Shown here: positions 33,848 to 46,800 of the stretch, piece by piece
How positions within the stretch are numbered: the first letter of the stretch is position 1
How the letters are laid out: every line of letters starts with the position of its first letter
Source of the DNA: Moniliophthora roreri
Taxonomy: Eukaryota > Basidiomycota > Agaricomycetes > Agaricales > Marasmiaceae
Assembly (NCBI GenBank): GCA_001466705.2
Contig: LATX02000112.1
Coordinates: forward strand, 496,001 to 560,000
Length of the DNA: 64,000 bases
Direction: 5' to 3'
The notes under the pieces: model-generated
What the model was told of the DNA's origin: nothing
Seen by the model: only the letters and a program-made list of their open reading frames with translations
Databases searched by the model: none
Made by a program: the position numbers and the translations under genes

Positions 33848-35496
33848 CTATAGCTCTGTGCTCACCTCCCGCTCCGAGGGCCTCTCTCGCTTCAAGCTTC
33901 CCTTCCCTCTCAAACGTTCTACTTCTGCCCAACAAGCATGCGCCTCATCATAAAGCGCTATGCCAATTCCGATACTCTTCACCTGAGCCGTCACAGGTGG
34001 CGTCGTGCCGCCCGTTTCGACTCCAACTTCGAAGCCACCCGCGAGCCCTTTAGATTCTTCAACGACAGCCTCCACGACTTCCGCGACCTTTTCCGCTACT
34101 CCTTGTATTTCGCCAGAGGTTGCGTATCCTGCATTGTAGTAGTCGAAGAACCTTTTCACCTCTTTCGTAAAATCCTGGTCAGGTGTAGATAACACATGTC
34201 TGACACCAGCAAGGAACATCGAAATGACCTCCACATTATGCGAAACGAGTAATGAATGAGCAGACATTTCGTGCGTATGAAGTAGATGGTGGATATAGGC
34301 GCGTGTATGCGACGCATTAGAATCAGGGAATTCTGGCTCTGCATCAACAACACTATGTCGAATGACTGTCTCGCAACTGAGCGGTTTGCAGGCGATGCAG
34401 TGGCATTGTAACGTCGATTGTGAGTTTATGAGAGGAGTGAAATCCGTCCGGTAGCAGACATGGTAAATATTGTGGCCAATATCCCGTTTTCCGTCCTTGC
34501 GAGCTTGTGGAGGTGGTCCAGAGACGGCATCGGAACCAGCTTGTGCGGGGGCTGGGAACTCGAAATCGAGCGCAACACCCCATTGTGCGAGCTTGACTGC
34601 CCATTCTGCTCCGAACATGTCGATACCGACGTCCCGAATGAGGGTCAGCATGTCGTGCGGACCCCGGATTTGATCTAAACCCTCAAAGGCGAGTGACGAA
34701 GTATGCGCAATTCTCGGCTTATTGGCGTTCAACAGATCGAGGGACGCTCGCATAAGCTCTACAGAGCCATCTACGACGTATCCTATAACTGAATCGTCTA
34801 AACAAGATAACTGCAGTGGCTTCAGAGCATCGATTTCGGTGGGATGAAGGGGTTCAACCAGGGTTCGTGCAAACGCAGATCTAGCTGGGACGCTTTGATT
34901 TCCGGGCATCTGAAGCAGAATGGGGGGTATCCGATAAGGTTCTGTTGTAGCTGTTGTCGGTTTCAATAAATGAACCAACCACTCTGCTGTCCTCTCCACG
35001 CTCTTCATCAGCCTCTTCTGCGATGTAACCGGTTGTGAATCTACGAGAGCGTACACCACATCTGGCTGCGCTTTCGAGACGTATTCCTTCCAATCTTCTG
35101 GTGTCACCTTCCTCACTCCCCTGACACACCAAGCGGTCACGAATTTGGCTGTATTCGGTGGCATCTCCCTTCCATCGCTAAGATCCCTTAGCGACATGCT
35201 GACGATATGTTTATCACGTTTGAAGCCCAGAATGTCGTGAGCGGGTGATCCTAGAGTAAGGATAGGCGGTTTACATTCCAGGAATGACTCGAAAGGAACG
35301 TGGATCCATGTTATGGAATTGGCACGAAGGAGGTTGTCGCGAGAGAGATGGGATACCACTCCACGGGAAGTCGGGGCGAGAATGTTGGGAGTTGGGATGG
35401 TGAGAGCATCTTTGAATGTCAACTGCCCGACACGAGGACCAAATTTTGAAGAGGATGATGTTGACACTGTTGGTGAGAGTTGGAAGGAAAGAGCCA
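33848..35496 (-). CDS. QTRT2: Queuine tRNA-ribosyltransferase accessory subunit 2
   Basis: Single exon of 549 residues from MALSFQLSP. QTRT2 pairs with catalytic QTRT1 to exchange guanine-34 for queuine in tRNAs with GUN anticodons, using salvaged queuine. The TGT-family zinc site is visible near the end as CHCIACKPLSCETVIRH followed by YIHHLLHTHEMSAHSLLVSHN with the ligand His. The N-terminal part has GPRVGQL, TPNILAPTSRGVVSHLS. A DAEP/E-rich insert and a Glu-rich C-terminal tail are lineage-specific. The frame is open upstream to an ATG at 35602, one base after the stop of the neighbouring dihydrofolate synthase; I prefer 35496 because conserved sequence starts there. Few fungi keep queuine salvage genes, so presence of this subunit is informative. 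Confidence 0.88.
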
Positions 35497-35603
35497 TTCT
35501 AATGAATTTTGCAAGTTCACCAGAGTGCATTTCCCAAATCGGAAATTCCGAATTTTTGCTGCCTTCCCAGCGACGGGCGCTCGTTCGTTTCAACGAATGC
35601 ATT

Positions 35604-37004
35604 TCATTGTCGCAACATACGATAAAAATCAGCTACCAGATATAAACTACCGGCCAATACAACCAGGTGATTCTCTCCAGGACTCCGAGTCGCAGCCCAC
35701 TGCAAAGCAAGAGGCAAAGGCTTCTCCTCGTCTTCATCTGCTACCCAAACCTCCGCCTCTGGACAGAGCTGCTGAACGGTATCTTTTATATCCACTGGTG
35801 ATACACATTTCACCCAGGGCATTCCTTCCGGAGGAGAGAACCCTACACTTGCCACTCGAAACTTGATCTCTACATCCGAGTTTGCAGATGGCTTTGGAGG
35901 TAGAAGCGGTGATAATGTCTGTAATGGTGTCTTTGGCGGAGAATGCGAAAGACCCAAAATATACGTGATCCATATCGTCCTGGGTCTCCCAGTCAGTAAC
36001 TTGACATCCTGACTAAGATGCTCGATGTATCGTGCCAGAGTCTCTGACGAAGCAGGATTGTGAGCACCATCTGCCAGAATGAGAAGCTTTGAAGGCTTAT
36101 TGATCATATGGAATGATAGCCTTCCAGGCCACTGAGCTCTGGAAATGCCTTGAGCCACTGTAACTGGGTCGAGTCGCTGCCGGAACCCAAGAGCACTGCA
36201 CGAAGGATGCGACAGCAGAACGGAGATGATAGTCGTAGCAAGCCCCAAGTTGTCTAATTGATGTTCCCCGTGTAACGGAAATAGAGCATTAAAAGGCTCC
36301 GAGAAACACGGTAGCTCTACAGTCACCGTTCGAGGCGATGGCGGCGAATTGAGCGAAAAGTTTGCATCGTACGCTCCTTGTCCAACCCTAACAGCACCAA
36401 CAAGCTCCCCACCAACCCCCTCCACAACATCTCTGCAGGTATCCTCTACCTCCGCATGCTTCTGCCGTCCGAGTACAAACGGTTTACCCGGCCTCGCTAT
36501 CGAAGCCTTCTCCGTTGCAATGGCAGCTACTGTATTGCCCAAAAACGCCTGATGATCCAGATCTACCGCACACAGAGCCGAAACAACGACGCACGAGTCC
36601 GGTATGATATTCGTAGCGTCCAAACGACCTCCCATGCCCACCTCCAATACCACTATATCCACTTGAGCCTGCTCGAAGACTGCAAGCGCAGTCAATGTCA
36701 ATAACTCGAAATTGGTAACTTCGAGCCTATTTTCTTTCCCAACCGATTGGATGTGCGTTTGGGTTGATTCATATGTTTCTGGGGACACAGCATCGCCGTT
36801 TATCGTGATCGAATCGTAGACTGATACGAGATGTGGACTATTGAAGCATCCGACAGATAATGGAGGGTTTGCTGATCGAAGAATGGAGGAAACAATGGCA
36901 CAAACGCTTCCTTTTCCATTGGTACCGGCGACATGGACGGTCGGTCGTGTGTATGGTGGGAGTAGAGAGTAGAATTGCTTGATACGATCCAGCGAAAGGT
37001 TCAT
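35604..37004 (-). CDS. FOL3: Dihydrofolate synthase (Mur-ligase family)
   Basis: Single exon of 466 residues. The enzyme joins L-glutamate to dihydropteroate to make dihydrofolate, using ATP. The start is the ATG of MNLSLDRIKQFYSLL; further upstream only a TTG is in frame. The P-loop HVAGTNGKGSVCAIV follows at about residue 24, then FNSPHLVSVYDSI, EVGMGGRLDATN, the DLDHQAFLG motif with metal-binding His, HGEHQLDNLGLA and ILADGAHNPASS. Length and early P-loop fit Fol3 rather than mitochondrial/cytosolic folylpolyglutamate synthase, which is longer, but FPGS cannot be fully excluded. Its TGA stop is two bases from an ATG of the downstream QTRT2 frame. Confidence 0.9.
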   Translation of the reverse strand: MNLSLDRIKQFYSLLPPYTRPTVHVAGTNGKGSVCAIVSSILRSANPPLSVGCFNSPHLVSVYDSITINGDAVSPETYESTQTHIQSVGKENRLEVTNFELLTLTALAVFEQAQVDIVVLEVGMGGRLDATNIIPDSCVVVSALCAVDLDHQAFLGNTVAAIATEKASIARPGKPFVLGRQKHAEVEDTCRDVVEGVGGELVGAVRVGQGAYDANFSLNSPPSPRTVTVELPCFSEPFNALFPLHGEHQLDNLGLATTIISVLLSHPSCSALGFRQRLDPVTVAQGISRAQWPGRLSFHMINKPSKLLILADGAHNPASSETLARYIEHLSQDVKLLTGRPRTIWITYILGLSHSPPKTPLQTLSPLLPPKPSANSDVEIKFRVASVGFSPPEGMPWVKCVSPVDIKDTVQQLCPEAEVWVADEDEEKPLPLALQWAATRSPGENHLVVLAGSLYLVADFYRMLRQ

Positions 37005-37793
37005 TGGAAAGGTGGTCAAGTGCAGAGGTTGGCTGGCAATTCATGGACTCAGAGTAAATTTCAAAAATAATAACTCAAATGGGTCGAGCACAAGGCTATT
37101 GAGGTGATAGTGATACGACACATTCAGTTGGTCGTCGCGTTGCATGATTCCAACGCTCCCAGAGAGTAAGATGATGAACAAGAGCAAAATATCATTTGGG
37201 GTAAATGGCAGACCAAGCTACGTGCAACTGTGTGCTTCAATCGCGCCAAATCTAGGGCGTAAAATTCCAAGAAAACCTACGGGAATCACAAATTCCACAA
37301 GCAAAACTAGCAGACGTAATAATAACTCGGATATGAATGTCCCAGATGTATCATGTACACGGTTGGTCATTAGAATGTGTCCGTAGATGCATGCATGCGT
37401 AGAAGGTCATCATACAACATTAACATGAGGGGATGAGGGGATAGGTGCGAGGCCGGAGGTTGAGAAGATCGTATAGGTATGTGGTAGGGTAGATGTAAGC
37501 CTGGTATAGATCACAATGGAATAGCAGGAGGCGGGTGCGGAAGAGGGGGAGTGAGCCCGTCTTCGTCATTGGTTGTCATCATTGGATGTTCTTCCTTGAA
37601 ATGTACGGAACATCTAATGGAATACAATGGAATGTACAGCTGGTCCGGTGTGTGATGTGATGCAATGCAAATGATGCCTGAAGATATGCGTCCTGGCCAA
37701 GTAGGGATACACATTAATTTAAGTTTGAGATCCTGAACTGAGATGCGAAATCGTGATGGGTGAGGTGCGATGGCGGTGGATATCGACAGTGAA
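37005..37793. other. Intergenic, no gene seen
   Basis: Holds the upstream region of FOL3 and the 3' flank of the KRE6/SKN1 gene. Short frames (37144-37386 +, 37511-37714 -) show no resemblance to known proteins. Confidence 0.45.
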
Positions 37794-40205
37794 TCAACAT
37801 CCGTCGAATTTCGAATTTCGCGGGAACGTATTCCCAGCTTGCGCCCACGTTGTAAGATTTGGATCTAGTAAGAAAAAAGACCAAGGATGAGCAAGCACGT
37901 CAAGATTTCTTGAGCAGCACTGACTTGTATACGCCTGAATATGCCTAGAAAGAAAACCAAGAAATCGGTAAGCGCGACAAGACTTTAAGAAGCCAGAGAC
38001 TAACTTGTCGATGTAGTTTTTCGTAGGATGGCTTGGAGGATCACACGTCAACCCATCCGAACTCCTTGTTCCTTCTCGTTGGTAGATTCTAACATAGTCA
38101 ATGTACATGTGCGCAGGGAACTGCATATGTTTGTAATCCTGGGCTTGGAAGGATGCAGCCATCCCAAAGTTGAGAATGACATACTGCAGCGAAAGAAACA
38201 GCGTTAGAGTGATGGCCTTGTCACCAGGAATCATGCATTACTCACCATCGGTTCTTCGGGTACCAGCCGTTGGCCGACTAGCGACGTCGAGTCCGGGCCA
38301 ACTGCACCAGCCGTCATTGTCCAAGACCTTTGGCCTTGGCTAAACCATGTAATGTATCCTTGATCCCTATGCTTGGGGTCCGACCACCATTCAAACGCGT
38401 ATGGCGCAAATCCTTGTCCATCATAATTAATATCATCAATATAGGTAACCGCCGAGACTGCTTGTTGATATGGACCGCCCTTATAACTGTTATATTTCGT
38501 CAAAGATGTGTCGTAGATAGTTGTTTTGGTGTCGTCGAAGTTGTATTTATAGTTGTATGGTGCAATCTGGAAACTCTGTGAGACTTCTCCTCGGAAAATG
38601 TCGACGTCGACTTGGGCTTCTATGATATCGATTTCAGGAGCGCCTCGTCCTGTGCTTGATGAAGGTCCGGGATGATCTGAACCTGAGCAAGTGCAAGCTG
38701 ACAAACGCTGTCCCGGAAGGAAGCTCAGAGGACCGTCTTCATTGCCACCTGTAGCGGATGAAGTGGGGTTGCCATTTGGGTCGGTTTGGTTTGGGAACGT
38801 TCCGATATCACAGGTGTCGTAGCTGTACGGCCACATTCCTTCGGTCGTAGCACCATATCCAGCACGGCCCTGTTATCGATTTCAGCATATCAAACGGAAC
38901 ACCGGTAAGTGTGAGCGAATAGACTGACCAGATTTCCCATAGTCCATGCACCTGTGGGGAAATGATATGTCGGCGATTGGGCGACGTGATAACAAGTGCG
39001 GATACTTACCCGGCCAAAAGCCCGGTGCCTTGGGACTACCAGGCATACTGATGGAGACTTCGATGTAGCCCGTCGTAAAACAAAGCTTGTTCCATGATGT
39101 TATCATACCTGCTTCGCGATGAGCTCATACATCATTGGATCGACAAGGTAGGTACTGACCGCTTTTGAAGTTCAAGTTGTGGATTGGTTCTTGTGTCATA
39201 GTCAGAACCAAGTGACCATTGGCAGTTGTAACAGCCTAATGCGCAGTTAGCATGGCCTTATTATCAAACGAGTGGGCAGCGTACACTGGGGTCATACCAC
39301 TCGAAATCACCCGTCGGCCTAAATTCAGCATCAGTACATGTGGGTAGCAATTCAAACGATACACACCAGTAGTGTAAGTCTGCTGCCTCCCAATATGGGT
39401 CATCTCCGGGGTAGAACGACCGGCCGGGCTTGTTGAACTCATCGCTGAACACGAGGTTGTACTTCTTGCCGTCTGTACCGGTGCGCGTATAAACTGATTG
39501 TGGTGTGTCCCCATCTATCAGGCTAGGAACTCCTTGAAGGTCCGGTATCTGTCCAGATGCATTGATACCTCCCAAGTTGAATCCATTCCTCGCGGCTTGT
39601 GGTTTCCGCCACCAGATGAGGATCGGGTATCCTGCAAAGAGCATCAGGAGGCCAGCGAGGAGGACCAACAATGCAATGACATTCATCCATCCTCGAGATG
39701 AGAATAGCGTCCAATCATGTTCGAGCTTTGCGTCTCGTATAGGATCTGGATTGTGAAGGGCATCATCTGCTTCGGGGTCTCTATCCCAAAGATACTGAGG
39801 TCCGGCGGCGGTGACGGTTGCTGTTGTAGCTGGCGGAGGATGTCCTGTCTTTTCCGAAGATGACATATCTGAAGCAACGTTGCTGAACTGAGACTGATTT
39901 GGAGCATCCTGGTAGTTTGGATTGTACTACAAAAGAACGTCAAAAAAAACCTCCGAACATTAAAAGCAACGACGTACTGAATAAGGACCGTACATCCCAC
40001 CAACTGCACCTGTCGCTACACCTTGAGCTAAAGCACCTCTTGAATTGTGAATATGGCTTGCTGAATTTGACCGACGGTGAGGAGGATTCCTCGATGACGG
40101 CGTGTAACCGGGCTGATACATCCCAGAACGAGTCGGACTAGTGGGCACTGCAGCATAGTAGGTAGGCTGGGCCTGTGTCCGTCTTGAGTGGCGATTAGAG
40201 GACAT
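37794..40205 (-). CDS. Beta-1,6-glucan synthesis protein, GH16 (Kre6/Skn1)
   Basis: Multi-exon gene of about 650 residues. Kre6/Skn1 proteins are type II membrane proteins of the secretory pathway needed for cell-wall beta-1,6-glucan. The start MSSNRHSRRTQAQ was chosen as the first ATG; the frame upstream has only TTG. A Ser/Gly/Tyr-rich cytosolic part is followed by the membrane anchor (MNVIALLVLLAGLLMLFAGY), then the GH16 domain: [62 protein letters not shown], the catalytic EIDIIEAQVD with both acids, then NYDGQGFAPYAFEWW and YIDYVRIYQ. The tail ends in WAQAGNTFPRNSKFDGC, common to basidiomycete members. Whether Kre6 is a hydrolase or transglycosidase remains debated for the family. Confidence 0.92.
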
Positions 40206-40653
40206 GTGCAAGTTGGTTGGAGGGGACCCTGCTGTTGACGCAAAATCAACAATTTAGGTCAAACATTGTCCCACGAGGTAAATTTGTTCCCGCTGTGTCC
40301 GAGTCGAGTAACGGCTCCATCAGTACAAAATTGGACTCCTTTGACTTCCTTTGGTTTTGATCATCATGCCACTTATTTCCCTTGCGCAGCACAAAGAGAA
40401 CAGAGCCTTCAGAATTCTTTTCTTGACCTTCAACAAGGTGTCAACATGCCTCTAATTCCTAGCCGGCGGCAAATCTCGAATGATCGGGTATTGCAGACCG
40501 ATAATCCTCGGGGGGAAAGTAGATTCATCCACACCAAGTTGAGTGCTTGAAAGATTCAGGACACGAATGAAAGCCCAAAAAGACGGAACAGATGCGAACG
40601 AGGGTGGCTTCTCGTTGTTATGTGGAAACAGACTTTTCTACTTGAATTTGTCC
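40206..40653. other. Spacer between KRE6/SKN1 and SDR genes
   Basis: Promoter of the KRE6/SKN1 gene and 3' flank of the dehydrogenase gene; no other gene recognised. Confidence 0.45.
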
Positions 40654-41752
40654 TTAAACTACCGCCGGGTTCACAGCTACGTAACCACCATCCATGATGA
40701 TCTCCTGCCCGCTAGTGTAACCACCCGCCCTTGATGCGAGATATACCACTGTTCCTGCCATTTCCAAAGCCCTGGTATATATATCAATATCTGCGAACTT
40801 GTCTGATCCAAATCAAAACGGACTCACGTTCCATCCCTCTTTGCAGGCACAGGCTGGAGACCTTTACCAATTTTATCAACTTGCTCTGGAGATATAGTGT
40901 CAATAGTCATCTCAGACGCGTACACGCCAGGAGCCACAGCGTTCACGCGGACGGGTATCTTCTTGAGATGAAGTTCCGTCGAGATCAGCTTGGTGAGATG
41001 GGAGGCAGCAGCTTTGGCACTGTTATAACAGAACTGCTTCATTGTCAGCATCAAGGGGCACCATTAAATCTAGGAGATGCCCACGTACATGATCTTGAGC
41101 TTGCTTGATAATACCACTAATACTGGTGATGTTGATGACATTCGACGTCCATCCTGGTACGTCTTGCGAGCCGTTTTCTAGTAATCCTAGGAATGCGGTC
41201 GTGACGAAGAATATCGGGAACACGTTGATAGAGTAAAGCTGGCCCCACCCAGCAAAGTCCTCCTGGAAGAGTGCGTTACCCATAGCTTCGCCGCTTTTGA
41301 GCTCCGGAGCATCGGGATTATTCAAGAACGGTGAAGTAGGACCGACTTGACCGGCGCTAAAACAGACATGGTTATTCATCTATATTGAATCCAACAACCA
41401 CAACCAACTCACTTGTTAACAAGAATGTGTAGCTTCCCCTCCTTCTCTTGCAAAATCTTCTTGGCGTTCAATATGCTCTGTTTATCAGTCACATCCATCG
41501 GAAGTCTGCGAGACGATTAGCGCGATCTCAATTGCGATGAGAAGCCACATACGGAATAATCTCTCCATCCTCTTTCGGAGTAGATTCTGCTGCCTTCTGA
41601 AGCACCTCAGCCCTGCGACCCGTTATATAGACCTTGGCACCGTTGGCTGATAACCCTTTTGCAATCATCAGACCAATTCCGGTTCCACCTCCGGTCACGA
41701 CGGCCACTCGACCGCTGAGATCGTACATAAATTGTGCACGAAGTGTAGACAT
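40654..41752 (-). CDS. Short-chain dehydrogenase/reductase
   Basis: Spliced gene of about 310 residues with introns near 41505-41560, 41360-41415, 41035-41090 and 40775-40825. The start at [19 protein letters not shown] puts the nucleotide-binding TGGGTGIG about 20 residues in; a longer in-frame extension from 41824 is unlikely. The classical SDR pattern is present: TGGGTGIG, an adenine/NADP-binding GRR (favouring NADP(H)), NITSISG with the catalytic Ser, YNSAKAA with the Tyr and Lys, [14 protein letters not shown] and a C-terminal [13 protein letters not shown]. Substrate cannot be told from sequence. No biosynthetic partners lie next to it. Confidence 0.9.
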
Positions 41753-42047
41753 ATCGAGTGTGAATGTTGAAAGGTGAAGGTTAAGTTCAGAGCCAGGTGC
41801 AGTTAACCGCTGTGGTACATGCACGTCCGGAATTTTTGCTTATCCGCCGGGCCGATGCTGGATAGTCCCGAACAGCTCTGCATTTGCTCAACTTAACAGT
41901 AGATGTGTAGATTTAGTATTCGTGTATGTATAGTATACCATGGTAGATTCTCTACCGAACATCATTAGATCAATATCCTTCAACGGTAGAACACCCTACA
42001 TGTTCCAAAGATAAACAATTCCCCGGTCCCGTGTTGCCTTCTACGTT
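41753..42047. other. Upstream region of the SDR gene
   Basis: No gene; separates the SDR start from the stop of the F-box gene. Confidence 0.4.
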
Positions 42048-43456
42048 TCAGTACTGAATCCCTCGACGTCTTCGACGTGGATTCGAAGTGAACACTTGAT
42101 CCCCTGCATCCTGCTTCTTGATTACAACCTGCTGTAAATTTCCCAGTGAGCGAAGCAGAGGCACAATGGCCTCGCTATGCCACCGGTGCTCGACATATAG
42201 AGCTCGAAGCATGGGCGGAAAAGCGTACAATGTCAAGAACATTGTCAGGCTGGGAAAAGGAAGATATGTTGCTACCGGTTGACCGAGGTTACCCAAATCG
42301 ATCAAGCTGAGCGTAGTCAACTTAGGAGTGTAGAGGAGTGATGACAGGTGGAGTAGTTCATCCGGGATATTGGCACCTTCCACCCGAAAGTGTAGGGTTT
42401 TCAGACCCTCAAGGCGAATGGTGTCCGAGGTGGAGGTTATCCTCGTACTTGCGCGGGGCCTGCGCACTCTGTCAGGAAACAGTAATCGCAAATGGACGAG
42501 TCGTATCGTCACTCCGAGGACGGAGGCTATTTCTTGAATCGCTTGATTGCCACTCGAGAAACGGTGATGGGTGTAGTGGAGGTATGTGAGGTTCTGGAAT
42601 AGCGAGGGAAGCCATGTGAGTCGTATTCCATCAATCGTGAGTCGTCGTAGTCGGGGTGCATATCCAGAGAAAAGGCAAAATTCCTTGGTATCATCATTCT
42701 TGCGGTATATGAGCGAAAGCTCTTCCATGACTGCATCGAAATCATCAGAAAGAATTAATACAGATTGTGGCTCTGGGGCTCACCTGGCGCATGAGAGTGG
42801 TTACTCGAGCAACACTCCGAAAGCGCAGCGTTGCATAAATATGGCGTATAGTTTACAACGTTCAAATCGAACGACCTCCACATGTGTAAACGTGACGAGA
42901 CAAGGTACATATAACGTTGGACTTCATAAAAGTTGAAGGGCCGTCTGGCAGGCTCCTGTAGTACTACGTCCAACGGGCAAGACCTGGCCAGGTAGAAACG
43001 CTGGTGCAAAGACGTTGCACGGGTTGTGAACGTTACTCTGCACCATAGCGCTGGTGTGCGAAGGCTGAGTTCCCTCCAGAAATGACAGACGTGGGACACT
43101 GTAGTAGGAAGCTGGGAGTCTTCATGTGCACCCAGTACCCATATATAGGCAAGGATTTCAGGCGGTAAGGTCCTTATATGATGTGTAGTGTGATGCACAG
43201 CGTTCTTGGCTGTTCGTTTCGTGCTCGGGGTCTGAGGGTAGTACGTGGGGTGGTCGGCTTGGATGTGACTCTTAGAATCCAGTGGTTGAGACCACTGTTC
43301 ACGGGAACCATGGAATCTGGATAATATTAGTACAGGCTTCACGTATGATTGGTCGAGTACGCACAACGATGGTAGGATCTTGTCCTTCACAGTCTCCAGG
43401 AATGATCGTCGAAGGGTGAGATTCTGCCGATGTTGCCTTTTGAGAGTGGTAGGCAT
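42048..43456 (-). CDS. F-box protein
   Basis: Two or three exons: an intron GTGAGC...ATGCAG at 42731-42783 is certain; a second, 48-nt intron at 43317-43364 (GTGCGT donor, CTAAT branch site, CAG acceptor) is likely but leaves the frame open if retained, so the product is 435 or 451 residues. The F-box lies near residue 80 (IRTLPPEILAYIWVLGAHE...VSHVCHFWRELSLRTPALW). A leucine-rich region follows, as in the large Agaricomycete F-box families. Such proteins link substrates to SCF ubiquitin ligases through Skp1; the substrate is unknown. Divergent from SART3/PRP24. Confidence 0.8.
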
Positions 43457-43862
43457 TGAAGGAAGGCGATCAACAAGAGTTCAACTATTGAACACTGCTT
43501 GTTATACCGCTTCCCGTGATAGGAGACATCTCCATAAGTTTTCATTGAGAGCGAATTGTCCTCCGAGACAAAGCAAGACGTCGTTCAAATCAGTTGCTCA
43601 CTGCTATGAGCCGCATCAATGAGACAAAAAGATCCGCATTTGGGTCAACCTAGGATAGTACCCAAGTATGTCTTATGTCCATTTCCGCTAGGAATGAAGA
43701 AAAGCACAATGGAACAATAAGATGTCTGAGGGAAACTTCCGGGTCGGCGGTGCCAGAAGAAGAGCCGTATCGAGCGGATGGGGGTAAACAAGTCAAAGTG
43801 GTTGGCAGGTGCGCGTCTTCTCGCGTTCGAATCTCAACTTCGTACTGCCGCGTAGCCTCAAA
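43457..43862. promoter_or_regulatory. Shared divergent promoter of F-box gene and PRP24
   Basis: The 406 bases between two start codons on opposite strands. No defined element recognised. Confidence 0.4.
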
Positions 43863-46800
43863 ATGGACGAGGCTCAAGCTCTTGAAGCCTTTACCAATGT
43901 TGTCGGACTCCTCACAGAGAGGCCCTACGACTTTTCATTACATCTCCAACATATTCGAATGGCCGAATCTATCCCAGGAATGGAGGCAGAAGCACAGGCC
44001 GCACTGGAAACTTTCAACACATTTTACGCTGCCGGAGATGAGGCTTGGATACCTCTAATTGAAGCTAAGGAGAAGGAATTGGACCTTAAGTCTGCGGCGG
44101 ATGTGAGGCAACTACTTGAGTTGTATGAACGAGCTGAGGCAGATTACCTGTGTAAGTCTTCAATTAATTATTGGCAGACTAGTTAGCTGAAGCGGAACAT
44201 CCCAGCAATACCAATATTAAAACGACATCTGGAATTTGTAATGGAAAGACATGCAGCATACACCGAAGGAGAAGCCAAACCCGAGGAACTGGAGGAACTT
44301 TTCTCAACGGAATGGACACGGTTGACGATGACCGACATTGTCAATAAGGGTGTAGGACATCTCGCCCAAGTTCGTGGCGAATCCTTTCCCATAACATAAT
44401 TCACTCATCTGCTTGACAGAGTCATGTTCTTTGGGACCAGTTGCGTGATTGGGAGTTGGGGATATTGGAAGCCGCTTCGCCTTCTGAAAAGTGTGTCACC
44501 TCTCTGTTCAGCTCTTTCATCCGCTGAGACATCAAAATACAGGCCAGCTTTGGCAGAACAGGTTCAGATGTTACTGCTCGATCGGCTGCGGCAACCTCAT
44601 TCAAGTATGGTTCAGAGCCCCGATTCAGTCCTCCGTTATATATAACATGAACATTCTTCAGACTCCGATGCTACATTCCAAGTCTATTCGACATTCACTA
44701 CCAATTACAAACCTTCCGACCAGTACGAGGCATTGATGGTGGCAGCTTCCAAAATGAAGTCACATGCAGTAAGAGGTTTTGAGCATAGAGAGCCTTTTGA
44801 AAATGAACTAGTACGTCTTGATTTCTGTGACATAGTTAAAGTCGATTCTGATTTCAACCTCGTTATATAGGTTAACTCCGGAAACTCGCTAGAGTCATAC
44901 TCGCGTTACACTGGCCATGAACGTCGGGCGAAGAACGTAGATTTACTTTTAATGAGCGCAGTGCACGAACGTGCCATTGCGGAGGCGGCCAAACGTCATT
45001 TCAACGAGGAACCCAATGCTGAGACTGCTCTACGGTCTTTCTGGACTGGATATCTGGATGCGTTAAGATTAAGCGATGTCGATGAAGCCGTGCAACTCAA
45101 CGTCGTACGGAGAGCGGTGAGGAGTGTCCCAGGTTCCGGCGAGGTCTGGGCAAGATACATACGACTTTTAGTGCGTATTCGCATCAGCTTTCTTAAATTC
45201 AGGGCTAAAAACTGGTCTCAGGAACGCATCGATACTGAGAGTGTGGATGTCGGCGAGGAAACAATCCAAGGTACCGAATTAGCAACCACTCCGCAAGTAT
45301 TGCTCACAGTTCCCCATCATAGTGATCTACGCAAAAGCATTTGATATGAAGTTACTCCAGAATGATCCCGAGCAGATAATTCCCGTAACTTTAGCACGAG
45401 CTGGATACGAGAAGCGACGCATCGAAGCCGAGACGTCTGGTGAACACGTTTTCTCACCATTGATATCTTTGTTGACGATTTCTTAGATGACGAAACTCTG
45501 CCCACACTTATCGGAGTACTCGAAAATGGCATTGAAATGGTTCGTGCAGGTAAGCTCTACGCACTATGACCTTGACAAAAACTAATGTTTGGCTCACTTT
45601 CTAGCTTCCAGTGCTGGTGACCCAAGACTTCGACTGGAAAGGTACCTTTCCGAAGTGGTTAGTTGACTCTCTACAAGTTCGTTTGCATTTACTAAGCCGA
45701 TCATACTTCCAGTATCGAATTGCGGAGGTCGTGGAAAGTGCCGTCAGTGTATGGCAACTAGCAGCGAAACATTACAAGAGTAGTTACCTTGTGTGGACAT
45801 TGTATACTGAAGCGCTCATGTGAGTGATCTTTCACTCCTCGTAACGATCGTCTTCTCAACTGAATGCCTTTAGCAAAGCAGAACAATATGACGAAGCGCG
45901 CAAGACATACAGCGATATTTGCATGAAAAACATTGACTGGCCTGAAGCTATTTGGGAAGCTTGGTTAGGTTTTGAGCACTTGCACGGAACTACTGAGCAG
46001 GTCGAGGCGTGTATGGATAAGATTGAGAAGGCTCAGTATCAGGTCAATATAAGAAGAGCTAAGGTCAGTGGGGGTGATACATGATGTCGTGTTTTAGCAT
46101 TTATTGGATTTATAGGAGGCAGAAAAGGCAGCCATGCAACAAATGCAGATGGCAGCTGAACAAGCCGCTGCTTCAATCCTAGTATCCGAAGTTCCTGTTC
46201 CCGATGTAGGTAATGAAGATGCTATGGAGGTGGATACTACAACTGCTGGCGAACGTGGTACGAAGCGCCATGCAGAGGATGACTTGTCTCTAGACGGACA
46301 AAAACGAGTGCGTAAAGGTAAGAACATGTGATATCGAACACCCACCGAAAACTCATGTATACTTATAGACAAGCCTCTGCCACTACAGAGGTCAATACGG
46401 TTTTAAGCTTCAGAAGCCTCGTACTGACTGATATCGTTATAGGGACCGCGAAAACTCCACGGTGTTTGTTTCAGACCTTGCCGACGGTGTCGAGGACAAG
46501 GATCTCATTGATCTCTTCAAAGATGTATGTATACCACCTTCAGCTTGGCACATTACTGACTCACATTCGCTCAGTGCGGAAAGATCAGAGAAGTCAAAAT
46601 AACGCACCTGCCTAATTCCAACGTCGCTACTGTCGAGTTCTTCGATCGAGTTTGTATTGTCAGTCCTTCAGCATCATATGAGCATTCAACATAGTGCGTA
46701 GGATTCTGTCCCTGCAGCTCTGACAAAGGACAAGAAGCGAATACAAGGAAACGAGATCTCAGTGCATTTGGCCTGGCAGTCCACTCTATATATCACAAAC

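Noticed and set aside
35313..35866. Plus frames across the QTRT2-FOL3 junction
   Set aside because: Shadows of two strongly supported minus-strand enzymes.
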